DNA from: Chrysogorgia sp. JL179-B06
Taxonomy: Eukaryota > Cnidaria > Anthozoa > Scleralcyonacea > Chrysogorgiidae
Assembly: GCA_035772405.1 (NCBI GenBank)
Contig: JAYKKM010000471.1
Location: 1,814,501-1,878,500, forward strand
Reading direction: 5' to 3'
Length of the DNA: 64,000 nucleotides
Below, piece after piece: positions 52,549 to 64,000 of the stretch. A program made the translations under genes and the position numbers. Within the stretch, counting starts at the first letter, position 1. The number at the start of each line of letters is the position of its first letter. A model generated the notes under the pieces. That model searched no databases and had not been told where the DNA came from. It worked only from the letters and a program-made list of their open reading frames with translations.

Positions 52549-55112
52549 GTTGCTGCAGGTAATTAAGATACTTGATCTGAAAATGAGTGGTTCTTCACAC
52601 GTGAGCTTATTACATGATTGACTCGGTTTTCTTTGATGTATAGCATACATCCCTATGAATACTAATTAGATAAGAAATGAAGGAAAAACTAAGGGAAATC
52701 TTTGTCCAAGGTGGACAAAATTGACAAAATTTTGTTGGAAAACCTCCTCATTCGTGAAATAAGTCAGATAAAGCCCTCGAACGTCGGGCTTTATCTCTTA
52801 CATATACCTCATTATATCCATAGAACTAATCATACCCGGTTAGTAAAATATTTTATTTTAATTAGCTATATTTGTATTAACTTGCCATATTAATCCCTTC
52901 GTTTGGCGCCGAAGCGAATAATAAGAATCCGTATTAACAAGTAGCCGGCAAACTTCAAAGAAGGAGGCAACTGATGTGCCCCCAAAAAGAAAAATAATCA
53001 GGCGACGAGATGAAGGCACAAGCTGTGTTTTTATACACACAAAGGCGACTATTCATAATTCGGAAGAAAGTATCGTATTTCGGATTGTTTCACAAGTTAA
53101 ACCATACGTCGATGATGTGTTTGATCACCAGTGCCACGTTTGGATGGTTGGGTGACAGGCAGACCGACTGGTTGATGCGTGCTGTTGTCCTAGTTGCTTG
53201 GAGTAGGATCAGGTTGACTGAGCCTGTTGGTCCTGATCCGATCACCAGTCGGGCTTACCTGTACCCTTCAAACATCAGTTTGTGATAAGAATTGATATTT
53301 TTTAAAGGGAGGCACGGAGGGTGAGAATTTTGCTTGAATGTGCTTCGTTCCGAGCGTTTATCTCGTCGGCCTAGAGTTTGGGCTTGCGCTTTCCGGTCTC
53401 CCATGCGCTGCCTTGAGGCGCATGTATATATATCTCCTGTAACTATAAGCTGATTTATAGACTTCTTTACCATTCGTGACGACCTGTAAAGCCGTACGAC
53501 TATAACGAGTTGCTAACCATTCGTGACGGCGACCTGTAAAGCCGTATGACTATACGACTTGTTAACCATTCGTGTCCATTCGTAAAATGCGTTATTATTG
53601 GACATGTATGAATGCATGGATGCATTTGCCTCTCAACGTACTCCCACTCACTTCCTCATCCATATCTTCCAAATTTAATGTGGTTATGTATTAACCGAGG
53701 TTAAACCAAAGGTCGTAAACAAACGTGTTCGATTCGTGAATAAGGCATTAGGTTACTATCAATTTCCAGGCGTTCGATTTGTGACAATCTCGTTCGATTT
53801 GTGACAATCGAACGGTCTTTGCCATCCTAAACAATGACCCCGATACCCTTGAATCCTAACCCCCCGGAATTTTTTACTAATATATACGGAAAAACTGTGT
53901 AAAGCTGTCGCATTGTTGGGAAAAATTCCGGAGGGTTAGGATTCAGGGGGGGTTGGGGTCATTGTTTAGGATGGCAAAGACCGTTCGGGATGGCAAAGAC
54001 CGTTTACGAAAGGGAAAACTGCGTCGCCGTCACGAATGGTTAGGAACTCGTTATAGTCGTACGGCTTTACAGGTCGTCACGAATGGTAAAGAAGTCTATA
54101 AATCATCTGATAGTTACAGGTCGTGAATAAGGCATTAGGTTACTATTAATTTACCACCAGCTGTTCCCAATGCCATCGTGACTACTGAGGCGTTCGATTT
54201 GTGACAATCCCTAAAGCGCAAATTTTGAACATGACAAGTTTTTCCTTGACAAGTTTCCTTGTTCAAAAGCTGGCACGCCAGCTTTTGAACAAGCGTACTT
54301 TTCAAGGAAAAACTTGTCATGTTTGCTCATTCACACGAGCAAATAAGACTTGTCAAATTTCCAAAGAAAACTTGCTCGTGCAAACTAGCCGTGTAAACGG
54401 CGTGTCAAGGAAAATGTGACAAATGATTGCAAAACCTCATACCCAGTTCCTTTATTTATGCGCATTTTGTTGCGGAACTTTATTCCGGCAACTGATTCCA
54501 GTTCATTCAGGGGACTGTATCTTTCGGTTGAGCAACTTCACCTCTTTTGGAATCGCTTCAAACCCGAGAAAGCTCGTGTGAACATCAAATAATGACAAGA
54601 TATGATTGCTTTATGATAGTAAACGAAAACATTTACTGTATTATGTACAATTATTATGTAGTGCTAACGAAAAAAACTTTCAAAACTGCTACGGCGGTAT
54701 CACGCTAGTTGTCGCACAAAATTTCTCGCAAATCCTTGTGAATGTCTGCGGTTCTCAGTGGACCGGTTGTTTCTTCGTTGTAAAAGCCGTTTTCCTCTCG
54801 ATATTGGTGCCATTTATAGAACTCGTTCTTCCGTTGAGCCGCAAAGAAACTTGTCAAGGGAAATAATTTGACCAAAACTCATTGTTGAATCGTTCACACG
54901 GGCAAATAAAACTTGTCAAGGAAGAGTTTTCAAGGAAAAATTGTTGTACACGAGCAAGTTTAATTGGCAAGAAATTGGCCAAAGAAAACTTGCTCGTGTA
55001 AACTAGGCTTAAACGAGACTGTAAGACACCATTCTGAATCCAATCAATAATGTGTGTGCAAATATATAGTGTTCCTTCGTTTTTTAAAAACCCAATCTCT
55101 GTATCGCTTGAA
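52549..55112 (-). repeat. R block and module arm (inverted), copy III
   Basis: Counterpart of 21085-23240, with the 94-bp palindrome at 54229-54322. It contains an extra ~360 bp (53,785-54,170) made of a foldback element and an inverted duplicate of neighbouring arm sequence (54,010-54,115 mirrors 53,435-53,545). Confidence 0.85.
53810..53986. repeat. 177-bp foldback element
   Basis: Inverted arms of about 64 bp, starting GAACGGTCTTTGCCATCC and ending in its complement; the inner part reads CCCCCCGGAATTTTT / AAAAATTCCGG. Absent from the equivalent place in arm copy I. Part of the right end (GGATGGCAAAGACCGTT) is repeated directly after it. Confidence 0.88.
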
Positions 55113-56660
55113 ATCCGTTGGCTCTGTTATCTTTTTTATTACCTCCTTTTGTTTCATGTCATCCAATTCACTTTTCAGTTCGTCTCTCAGATGTATTCAT
55201 GAGCACTTCCGCGGTGCATGAATTACTGGGTGACTTCCTTCTTTCAATACGATGTGATAGCTTCCAGGAAAGTTGCCCATCTTGTCAAATCTCTCAGGGT
55301 AGGCTACCCTCAAATCTTCGACTGTGTTGACGCGCCCAAGCTTCTTCTCATTTGGTTCGGCAGTGCTGGTCGAAGACACCATTGGAGACGCTTCCTTCAC
55401 CTTGTTTATTTCGCAATGTAGTGATACCAGCTTATGATCCAAAGAACTTTGAAGACCAAGAATTGCCGGACCTTCTGACTCTACGATATAGAAATCGGTG
55501 TTGACCCACTTATTCCCGGTATATCGACACTGGAGTTGTATCGCCCCATACTGTGTTATCTTTGTTCCATTGTAGGCAGTGAGGGTTACATGTCGGTTCT
55601 TGACTGCGTTTTTCCGAGGAAGACCAGCAGAATCGACTTTTCCTGAAAACATTTTCCTGAACATTCTCACTGGTAGAATATTGCCTTGTGCTCCTGTATA
55701 ATTTTTACCTCGCATTCTACTACCACATTTAACTTTCAGATGGGTGTACGCTTCATCTTGCGTTTCTGAATGTGTTTGGTCACCATGAGTGTTGATGTCT
55801 GATACCGTGATGCTTTCTATTGTAAATTCTTCGAATTGGTCTCCGTGTTCGGAAAATTCATCCTTTCTAATCTCATGGAAATCCCGTCTATTATCTCTCT
55901 TCTGGCGGGTTTGCTTCCATTGACTTCTCGGAAAGGATTGACTTGTTATTGGCAAATCAGTCGATCTAGATCTACACACTTTTTTCCAGTGATTCAGTTT
56001 TTTTGCATCGATGACATCTTGTCCCATATGCAGGACATTTATCTCGCGACGACTTACCATGATAACCTCCACAGTTACGGCAGCTTTCTTCCTTTCGCAC
56101 TTCATGCACAACGGCTTCTTCGCGCTGTACTTATGTACAAGATAGTTGCTTCGTGCGTTTTCCCAAGGTCAATTGCTTTCTCGAGTGTTAGCGATTGATC
56201 AATGGCTAAAAGCTGTTTTTGTAACTCGCTGTGATACGTTCCGGCTATTAACTGCTCTATCACTCTGTCTTCAAATTCCTTTTCATCTCGTAGATTACAT
56301 TTAAAAGCTTGTAATTTCAATCTTGACACGAACTCATCGATACCTTCATTCTCTTGTTGTCTGAATTTTTGTAAGTATACAAACGGGTTACGCGAAAATT
56401 TTCCGTCTTGGTTGAATTTGGGAAATAAACTTGCTCCATACAATTTCTGAGTATTTTTGATCAGTTTCGTTTAGACCCCACGAATTAAACATTTTAATGC
56501 CGCTAGCGCCGGTGAATAATAAGATATGGTCTACCTGCTTTTCTTTCTTTATGTCTTTAACCGAGAAGTAGAGCTCGCATTGTTCATGCTTGAACATTTT
56601 AATAGCACCGCCTTGATCTGGATTTGACCAGTCCATACGAGGTGTAATTGACTCAGACAT
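55113..56660 (-). pseudogene. Truncated gypsy gag-protease-RT start, copy III
   Basis: The best-preserved of three copies. A frame of 304 codons (55197-56111) runs from the degraded zinc knuckle through the protease-like part into the RT start. The protease again lacks its Asp (YTGAQGN). Gag (ATG 56660) is shifted near 56,400 and 56,105. The truncation point is the same as in the other copies. Confidence 0.85.
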
Positions 56661-57096
56661 TCTCTCTCTTGTCGTAAGTGCAAAGTCACTTTCGATTTAT
56701 ACAGTTATTATTTTGCTTTACACGTTCTCGCTTTCACATTCTCGAATATTTGAGTTCTATATCAGCGACGGGTTTTCAAGTGTTCAATAGCAAGGTACAA
56801 AGTTCGCCCTTGCACGCAAGATATTATTTGTGCTATTTTCAAACGTTCCGATTACTAAGTATAAATTTTAAGACAAGGATACTATATAAGGATACTGCCA
56901 AGCTATTTGAGTTAGCTACTGCCGTCTTCTTGCTGACTTGCATACGCCGTGACAGCTTTCGTTTCGAACTCGTCAGTCTTCGTGCTTGGTTATATTCGGG
57001 AGTTCTAATTCCGGCTTTAAATTCTTGTACTTTGTCAATAACTTGCAAAACTCTTTTCAACAATCTGACATAAGGTTGATCTCACCGCTGCCACCA
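56661..57096 (-). other. Gypsy leader region, copy III
   Basis: As 24786-25218. No gene. Confidence 0.5.
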
Positions 57097-57334
57097 TGTA
57101 AACGATTCAATTTATAAAATACTTTATTCAGTCCATTCAGCTGATGTCTCAGACAGCATGACTATAGCTAGTTGTTTCTGGCACACACATGCCAGCCGTG
57201 GTCCTACATATCATATATCATTTATGCGCAGCTATTACATGCAGGTCCTAATTCTAATTTATGTCAATATATACTAAGAAATACACTTTTAAAACTTCGT
57301 AAACAACAATGTTTGTAAATTTGAAAGCTAATCA
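57097..57334 (-). repeat. Probable LTR, copy III
   Basis: 238 bp, TG...CA, homologous to the two other LTR copies. Confidence 0.6.
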
Positions 57335-57379
57335 CGACCCTCGACTTGCGAACCTTTTGGTCGAGGGTCGAGGGTGACT

Positions 57380-59521
57380 CATTTCAAGCGATATAGAGAG
57401 ATTGGGGTTTTAAAAAAACGAGCACACATATTATTGACTGGATTTCATTGCATTTAACAGCGATTTCAAGCGATACAGAGATTGGGGTTTTTAAAAAACG
57501 AAGGAACACTCTATATTTGTACACACATTATTGATTGGATTCAGAATGGTGTCTTACGAGTCGTGAAGTCTCGTTTAAGCCTAGTTTACACGAGCAAGTT
57601 TTCTTTGGCAAATTTCTTGCCAATTAAACTTGCTCGTGTACAACAATGTTTCCTTGACAAATCTTCCTTAACAAGTTTTATTTGCCCGTGTGAACGATTC
57701 AACAATGAGTTTTGGTCAAATTATTTCCCGTGACAGGTTTCTTTCCGGCTCAACGGAAGAACGAGTTCTATAAATGGCACCAATATCGAGAGGAAAACGG
57801 CTTTTACAACGAAGAAACAACTGGTCCACTGAGAACCGCAAACATTCACAAGGATTTGCGAGAAATTTTGTGCGAGAACTAGCGTTATACCGCCGTAGCA
57901 GTTTTGAAAGTTTTTTTCGTTAGCACTACATAATAATCCTCAGTTTTGCAAATAAATGGGCTAATACCTAATTCAAGTAAAAGAACTACAGTACATATTA
58001 CAGTAGTAAATTAGCAACTACGCTATAAAAGTTTCAAACAGTATAAGCGGGCGAGGGGTGTTGCGTATAACGTATTTCTAGTTGTACATAATACAGTAAA
58101 TATTTTCGTTTACTATCATAAAGCAATCATATCTTGTCTTTATTTGATGTTCACACGAGCTTTCTCGGGTTTGAAGCGATTCCAAAATAAGTGAAGTTGC
58201 TCGGTCTGTCAAACCAAACGAACGCCCGTAGCAAAAATGCGCATAAATAAAGAGGAACTGGGTATGAGGTTTTGCAATCATTTGTCACATTTTCCTTGAC
58301 ACGCCGTTGTTTACACGGCTAGTTTGCACGAGCAAGTTTTCTTTGGAAATTTGACAAGTCTTATTTGCTCGTGTGAATGAGCAAACATGACAAGTTTTTC
58401 CTTGATAAGTACGCTTGTTCAAAAGCTGGCGTGCCAGCTTTTGAACAAGGAAACTTGTCAAGGAAAACTTGTCATGTTCAAAATTTGCGCTTTAGGGATT
58501 GTCACAAATCGAACGCCTCGATGGCATGATGGCATTGGGAACAGCTGGTGGTAAATTGATAGTAACCTAATGTCTTAATCACGAATCGAACACGTTTGTT
58601 TACGACCTGTAACTATAAGCTGATTTATAAGACTTCTTTACCATTCGTGACGACTTGTAAAGCCGTACGTCTATAACGAGTTGCTATAACCATTCGTGAC
58701 GGCGACCTGTAAAGCCGTATGACTTTACGACTTGTTAACCATTCGTGTCCATTCGTAAAATGTGGTAGTATTGGACATGTATGAATGCATGGCTGCATTT
58801 GCCTCTCAACATACTCCCACTCACTTCCTCATCCATATCTTCCAAAATTTACTTGTGAAACAATCCCAAATACGATACTTTCTCCCGAAATTGAATAGTC
58901 TCCTTATGTGTGCCTTTGTGTGTATAAAACACAGCTTGTGCCTTCATCTCGTCGCCTGCCTCCTTCTTTGAAGTTTGCCGGCTAGTTGTTCACGAAGGGA
59001 TTAATATGGCAAGTTAATAAAAATTCACTGTGACACTGATAGCTAATTAAAATAAAATCTTTTACTAACCTTCAGACATTACAACTAACTCTAATGCCAT
59101 TCTATTTATAAGTAATAGCATAAAAAGAGGTGATTAGCTATTAAACGACCCGCTACATGGCCCGAGGGAATTTTACTAAATGACCCGAATCGAGCGGGAC
59201 GTTTAATGGTTAATGCACCTCTTTTGTAACTCCGTTGGCGTCAAACCGGGTATGATTAGTTCTATGGATATAATGAGGTATATGTAAGAGATAAAGCCCG
59301 ACGTTCGAGGGCTTTATCTGACTTATTTTACGAATGAGGAGGTTTTCCAACAAAATTTTGTCCATTTTATCCACCTTGGACAAAGATTTCCCTTAGTTTT
59401 TCCTTCATTTGTATCTAATTAGTATTCATGGTCTTTATGCAAGATAAAGCGTGTAATAATAGTTGTCAATGGCCCTGTGAGAACAAAAGAAATACCCGCA
59501 AACATTATATTTTAGTTATAG
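57380..59521 (+). repeat. Module arm and R block (+), copy III
   Basis: Arm with the 94-bp palindrome (58385-58477) and R block with its hairpin (59123-59225). About 144 bp at 57,939-58,082 is an insertion absent from the other arms, without clear inverted repeats. The R block is cut at 59,521 by a DIRS-type element and resumes at 63,013. Confidence 0.85.
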
Positions 59522-60189
59522 TTAACACCTACGTACACTTTACTTACCCATTGTGGAAGGTTAGGTGCAGGTCTTGCTACAGGGTTTTGCACGCCATTAT
59601 TATTGTTACTTGGAATTCAGGTCAAGATAACGCGAGCTGATCTTGATCTGTCCACCACACCCTGTTGTCGACCTGCACCTATCACACCAAAAGCTTTTGG
59701 TGGAAGTTATTGCACCTTAATCGTTTCTTTGTATAAAGGGAGGGTTGGTGGGATATTCACTTCTACCCGTTCTCGTTTACTGCCCTCAATGCTGTGTCCT
59801 GCTCTGGCTACGGTCACTCGCTAATGGTAGACCTTATCCCAACATGCTTGTCATATGATACTCCGATGTCCCCCGCACTTGCGCAGTTCCCTTGTTGTTA
59901 ACCTTGGTTATTACATAACCTCATTTAACACCTACGTACACTTTACTTACCCATTGTGGAAGGTTAGGTGCAGGTCTTGCTACAGGGTTTTGCACGCCAT
60001 TATTATTGTTACTTGGAATTCAGGTCAAGATAACGCGAGCTGATCTTGATCTGTCCACCATAGTAATGCTTAGTTCCTTACAAGCATTACACTTCCAAGT
60101 AACCAATCTGATAATCCCTCCCTAACCTTCCACCTTCGTAACTTCTGAAATCCGCATCCGGCACGTGATTACCACCACTTCCTGTGGGT

Positions 60190-60800
60190 ATCTCATCAAC
60201 GTTCAAGTAGCATATTGGGTCACCATTTCGTGTGGATATCTCCCGTCGGTTAATAGCATGCAAAAAATGGGGTCACCACTTCCTGTGGGTATCTCCCCGC
60301 AGTTAATAAAATGCTGAATGGGGTCACCACATCCTGTGGGTATCTCCCCGACGTTCAAATAGCATATGGGGTCACCACATCCTGTGGGTATCTCCCCGAC
60401 GTTTAAATAGCATATGGGGTCACCACATCCTGTGGGTATCTCCCCGACGTTCAAATAGCATATGGGGTCACCACATCCTGTGGGTATCTCCCCGACGTTC
60501 AAATAGCATATGGGGTCACCACATCCTGTGGGTATCTCCCCGACGTTCAAATGCCGAATGGGGTCACCACATCCTGTGGGTATCTCCCCGACGTTCAAAT
60601 AGCATATGGGGTCACCACATCCTGTGGGTATCTCCCCGACGTTCAAATAGCATATGGGGTCACCACATCCTGTGGGTATCTCCCCGACGTTTAAATAGCA
60701 TATGGGGTCACCACATCCTGTGGGTATCTCCCCGACGTTCAACTAGCATATGGGGTCACCACTTCCTGTGGGTATCTCCTCGATGTTCAAATAGAATATG
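60190..60800. repeat. 48-bp minisatellite
   Basis: About 12 units of 48 bp (GGGGTCACCACATCCTGTGG + GTATCTCCCCGACGTTCAAATAGCATAT). The outer units are more diverged than the inner ones. 48 = 16 x 3, giving a leftward frame of 179 codons with a 16-residue period (NVGEIPTGCGDPICYL). Confidence 0.96.
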
Positions 60801-61113
60801 GTGTTACATGCATTAACTGGGAGAGTTATATGGACTTGGACAGAGAGGCAAAAAAAAATTATATGATATGGTTACTACGACGAGTGGCATCTCCACAAAC
60901 ATCACGACAGTATTAGGCACTATAATGCAGATTGCTACCCAGAGGTTAATGAACACATGATAACGTGAACGTGCGGGCCCTGCACCCTTCGCGATTGACT
61001 ATATATGACGACACACACGTTGTTTGTTTTTTTGTTGTTGTTTTTTTTTTTTTTTTATATATATATATATATATAACTAATACCGTTAATACTATCCCGT
61101 ATATAACCGTTGT
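60801..61113. other. Gene-free spacer with poly-T and AT microsatellite
   Basis: Between minisatellite and RNase H remnant. T-rich tract and (AT)n at 61,025-61,075. Nothing else seen. Confidence 0.7.
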
Positions 61114-62100
61114 CTAGCCCATTAAATTAGCCGTAAGGTGCCTCAATACCTTTTGAGGGATGGTTATTGGTATGGTTATTGGTGTCGCAGATGCCTGTGG
61201 TGCTAATTTGAAAAACGCCTGCATGTTAAAGCGCGATAATACATCAGCTAGAGCATTTGTCTTACCAGGGACATGAATGGCGGACACATTAAAATTAAAT
61301 CGTGCAGCGTTAAGTAACAATTCGCGAAGCAGGTGCATAATGTTCGAGTCTTTAGACGTGCCAGACTTGATTATGGCCACTATACGCTTTCATTGTCGCA
61401 CAAGAACTGGATTCGCTTTCGTGACCACTCCCGTCCCCACACATGGCAAGCCAATGCAATAGGGAACAATTCTTTGTAGCCTATTCCGAAAGTTTGTTCC
61501 TCAAACATCCATTCAAACAGTTCTGCCAATGCCGATCGTAGGCAAACGGGAGGGCTAAGTCGACATAGTATCTTTCTCGCCAACGCAATCCAACATACAG
61601 TATATCTATCAGCCGGATGAATAGGAACTGCGATAGGCACTTCCTATCGACTTTCAATGTCGATTTTACTCATCAACATCCCTCTACTGTAGCGCATAAT
61701 CGTATCTATGGCATTCTTCAAATGAAAATTCTTCTTTTATTATTCTGTCGTTTGCGCTATTGGCGGTGAGATGTGACAGGTCAAGAATAAGCCGCCAATT
61801 GTCGTTGCCCTTCTCAGGTATCACACCAAAACGTCTCACACGTAAGTTTTCAATCGGTGGTGCTATCGTAGGACCAAAAACCCGCCCGAGTTGCAGCTCT
61901 TTCATGAAATATTCGTTAATTACCGCCGCGTCTTCGAGGGTCGACGAGCAATTTGATTCTGCGGACTTGAGCTTTGATAACTCTTTGTGAAAACCCAAAC
62001 GAAAACTGTTTAACAAGTACCGGACCTTGTTGCGATCCGGGTGCGACATTAATTGTATTTTCAAGTTGGTGACATCAACTGGTGACACCGATGTGGGCAT
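61114..62100 (-). pseudogene. DIRS-type RT start and RNase H, catalytic RT core deleted
   Basis: The RT N-terminus at 61684-62100 ends WRLILDLSHLTANSANDR ... HRYDYALQ, just before the catalytic core. RNase H-like pieces follow at 61380-61640 (RKRIQFLCDNESV) and 61114-61380 (SGTSKDSNIMHLLREL, IHVPGKTNALADVLSRF). The catalytic RT block is missing, so the element cannot be autonomous. Confidence 0.8.
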
Positions 62101-62190
62101 ATTTCCGTTGCGTGTAATTTCAAGCGTGATGTTTATACAGTGTGCGGTGACAGTTCATTTAGACTGTGCTCTCTTTGATCGGTCGAAGCG

Positions 62191-62720
62191 TTAGGGTAAT
62201 CTTGCGCGATAATATGGAGTGGATAATTGCTGCTGCTGGCATTGGATTCTTCGGTGCGGGCCTTCACAAGCGTGATGAAATCTAAAATGGCGGCATGATC
62301 CGCGATTCAAAGAGACGCCCGTTTCTCTAGTTATGTCATCACCTCGTGCTTCGTAGCGATTGCCCGCGGGGGATGACCAGCTGCGGGCCCCCACGTTTAT
62401 ATGGTAATTACACAGATACGCTTTCAATACGCTCAAATATGAGGTTAGCAGCGGCCGCTTCGAAAATCGCGATCATGATTATACCAATCCCTACCACTAA
62501 AACGTTTCGCCATTCGCATTATCATCATCATTATCACTAACAGATCACGTTCCGACATTTCAGGCATATTTAACCGCGAACAGCCGGTTCTCAACATACC
62601 TTGCGTGTCTTCACGTCGATAAATCGCGACATACCTGGTCTCTGCTTCTCGGTTTACCTGTGCTACCACCGTTTGGCGTTGGCTTTCGCCCTTTGCGTTA
62701 TTGGGTCCTGGGATGTTCAT
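62191..62720 (-). pseudogene. DIRS-type gag remnants
   Basis: Pieces at 62445-62720 (N-terminal, ending KRFSGRDWYNHDRDFR, as in DIRS gag) and 62191-62436 (degraded Cys/His region, SCRHFRFHHACEGPHRRIQC). Frame-broken. Confidence 0.68.
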
Positions 62721-63012
62721 CTGAACTACCGCCTGGGTTACCGCTTCTTTGGCTTGCTTGGACTTCCGCGGATTGGGATACGGACGTCCATCCCAGTGTT
62801 ATCTTCGCTAGTTACCCAATTTTGCGCCATTACTTACAATATTCACTTCTACCCGTTCTCGTTTACTGCCCTCAATGCTGTGTCCTGCTCTGGCTACGGT
62901 CACTCGCTAATGGTAGACCTTATCCCAACTAGCTTGTCATATGATACTCCGATGTCCCCCGCACTTGCGCAGTTCCCTTGTTGTTAACCTTGGTTATTAC
63001 ATAACCTCATTT

Positions 63013-63292
63013 AAAAATATAGTTTTTTGAACGTAACTTAAAAGTTACTGCATGTCCATTACCCAGCGTTTCGCCACTTCAATCTAGTGTCGAAACGTTG
63101 GGTCATGGATATGCAGAAACTTCTAAGTTGCTTCTTATAATCATAATTATGTATTTATGTCCATCTTTATATCACAGGCTTGACTTCATTCCTTTGTTTT
63201 CCTTTTGTCTTGTCCTTATGATTATGCGGATTATGCGGCTCACGTGTGAACCAGGCTGAAGTGGCAAGTATCTTAATTATACCTGCAGCAAC
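63013..63292 (+). repeat. R block remainder before transporter copy 6
   Basis: Resumes the R block after the DIRS insertion; most similar to 14,905-15,205, with a small deletion (CAGGCTGAAGTGG). TACCTGCAG/CAAC precedes the ATG. Confidence 0.85.
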
Positions 63293-64000
63293 ATGGCATT
63301 ATTTTCAATGTCATCTTTGGCACTCAAATGGAGTTATTTCTTTTTAGTCGGCAGTGTGATTGGTTTTACTGAGTACAGCAATGTTTATATGAAACAACTT
63401 GGCTTCAGCCCATCCCAGATTGGATTGACATCACTTATGGGCATCCAACACTTATGCTTACCGCTGTTCGGATATCTCGGGGACAGATTTCGAGCAAGGA
63501 AACTCGTTTTAGTCGTAATGACCGCAGTGATTATCCTAACATCTCTCGCTCCTCTCTTGCCACTTGTCGTGTCTTTTCCAACATGCTTCGTAAACCCGAA
63601 TGAGACCCAAACGAATCGCACCAGTGATCTTTCGAAGGTATTCTTTCAGAACGTTAGCCAGCGTGACGTGTCTGTCAACAGACCATCGAACACTTCCCTA
63701 CTTCCAACAAACGTACAAAACGATTCCAGGTTTACGCCGAATTCCCGTACCACAGGTGTGAAAATGCCAACTCCAATAGAGCAGGTGAAGCGGAACACCT
63801 ATATTCCTTGGCTGAGCACTCTTTTTGTATTCATGGCCATCGTCAAAGCGCTTTTTACAGTTTTACTTCGAGGTATCTTATCTCTAGAAAACGTGGCTAC
63901 AATGACGTACATTAAAGAAAAGAGAGCACGCTACGGCAGATACAGCATGTGGATACACATTGGGGGCTGTGCCACGCTCCTAGGCATTGGTTTGTTTGCT
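63293..64000 (+). CDS. MFSD6-like transporter copy 6, cut by window edge
   Basis: Open for all 236 codons visible from ATG 63293 (MALFSMSSLALKW). It shares SQRD and NRPSN variants with copy 1. Whether it is intact depends on sequence beyond the window, especially the exon 1 donor, where copies 1, 2 and 4 carry a 5-base deletion. Confidence 0.85.
   Translation, partial: MALFSMSSLALKWSYFFLVGSVIGFTEYSNVYMKQLGFSPSQIGLTSLMGIQHLCLPLFGYLGDRFRARKLVLVVMTAVIILTSLAPLLPLVVSFPTCFVNPNETQTNRTSDLSKVFFQNVSQRDVSVNRPSNTSLLPTNVQNDSRFTPNSRTTGVKMPTPIEQVKRNTYIPWLSTLFVFMAIVKALFTVLLRGILSLENVATMTYIKEKRARYGRYSMWIHIGGCATLLGIGLFA

Larger units (their letters stand above)
59522..63012 (-). mobile_element. DIRS/Ngaro-type retroelement with split direct repeats
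   Basis: Inserted into the R block (uninterrupted at about 14,905-14,930). In the element's own leftward direction the order is A1 (63014-62839), gag, RT and RNase H remnants, a 48-bp minisatellite, B1 (60060-59925), A2 (59928-59753), B2 (59657-59522). A copies are 176 bp, B copies 136 bp, nearly identical. A1-ORFs-B1-A2-B2 is the split-direct-repeat layout of Ngaro/PAT-type tyrosine-recombinase retrotransposons. No YR gene is visible. Exact ends are uncertain by a few bases because TTAA occurs at both borders. Confidence 0.88.

Noticed and set aside
60203..60742. CRISPR-like array
   Set aside because: Units are contiguous 48-bp tandem copies without unique spacers, in an animal genome; it is a minisatellite.
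1..64000. Bacterial or phage origin
   Set aside because: Spliced gene with GT-AG intron, LTR-retroelement and DIRS-type remnants, hAT and TTAA elements, and poly(A) signals point to an animal nuclear genome.

Overview
The window looks like repeat-dense nuclear DNA of an invertebrate animal. A cnidarian is my best guess, from the combination of a Polinton, DIRS/Ngaro-type elements, hAT elements and gypsy remnants, but nothing here proves it. It is not prokaryotic: there is a spliced transporter gene, an LTR-retroelement remnant, DIRS-type retroelements and several cut-and-paste DNA transposons with target-site duplications.

Region 1 (1 to about 14,337) is most of a Polinton/Maverick-type integrated virus, cut by the left window edge. 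It has a compact, virus-like gene layout. A leftward block holds an unknown acidic protein, a chromodomain integrase and two paralogous proteins. A rightward block holds a 494-aa protein with a C-terminal membrane anchor, a fibre-like protein with a lectin-like head, two tiny proteins and a BRO-N/nuclease/zinc-finger fusion. Next come a leftward pair (zinc-finger protein and thymidine kinase) and a rightward block of three small membrane proteins, a zinc-ribbon protein and a protein-primed B-family DNA polymerase with intact motifs. Capsid, packaging ATPase and protease genes are not recognisable here and may lie to the left. The right end carries 47-bp tandem repeats and a large imperfect hairpin.

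Region 2 (14,338 to 64,000) is an array of one large module that alternates in orientation. Each module (M) carries, in order, a 1.5-1.8 kb repeat arm, a repeat block (R) with hairpins, a two-exon gene for an MFSD6-like major facilitator transporter, and a 21-bp satellite. Neighbouring modules are joined head-to-head through a 'centre' (c) and tail-to-tail through a truncated gypsy gag-protease fragment plus one LTR (g), giving M+ c M- g M+ c' (M-) g M+ c M- g M+. Six transporter copies result, at about 15.2(+), 21.1(-), 31.4(+), 46.5(+), 52.5(-) and 63.3(+) kb. Only the 31.4 kb copy is complete and undamaged in both exons and at the splice sites; the 63.3 kb copy is cut by the window edge.

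The array has been hit repeatedly by younger elements, which can be delimited because empty sites exist in sister modules: a 3.5 kb hAT (25,498-29,022, 8-bp TSD), a TTAA element (36,438-37,150), two DIRS/Ngaro-type elements (39,881-46,332 and about 59,522-63,012), a foldback element (53,810-53,986), and two small elements nested inside the minisatellite of the first DIRS element. The Polinton abuts the first module at a rearranged junction.
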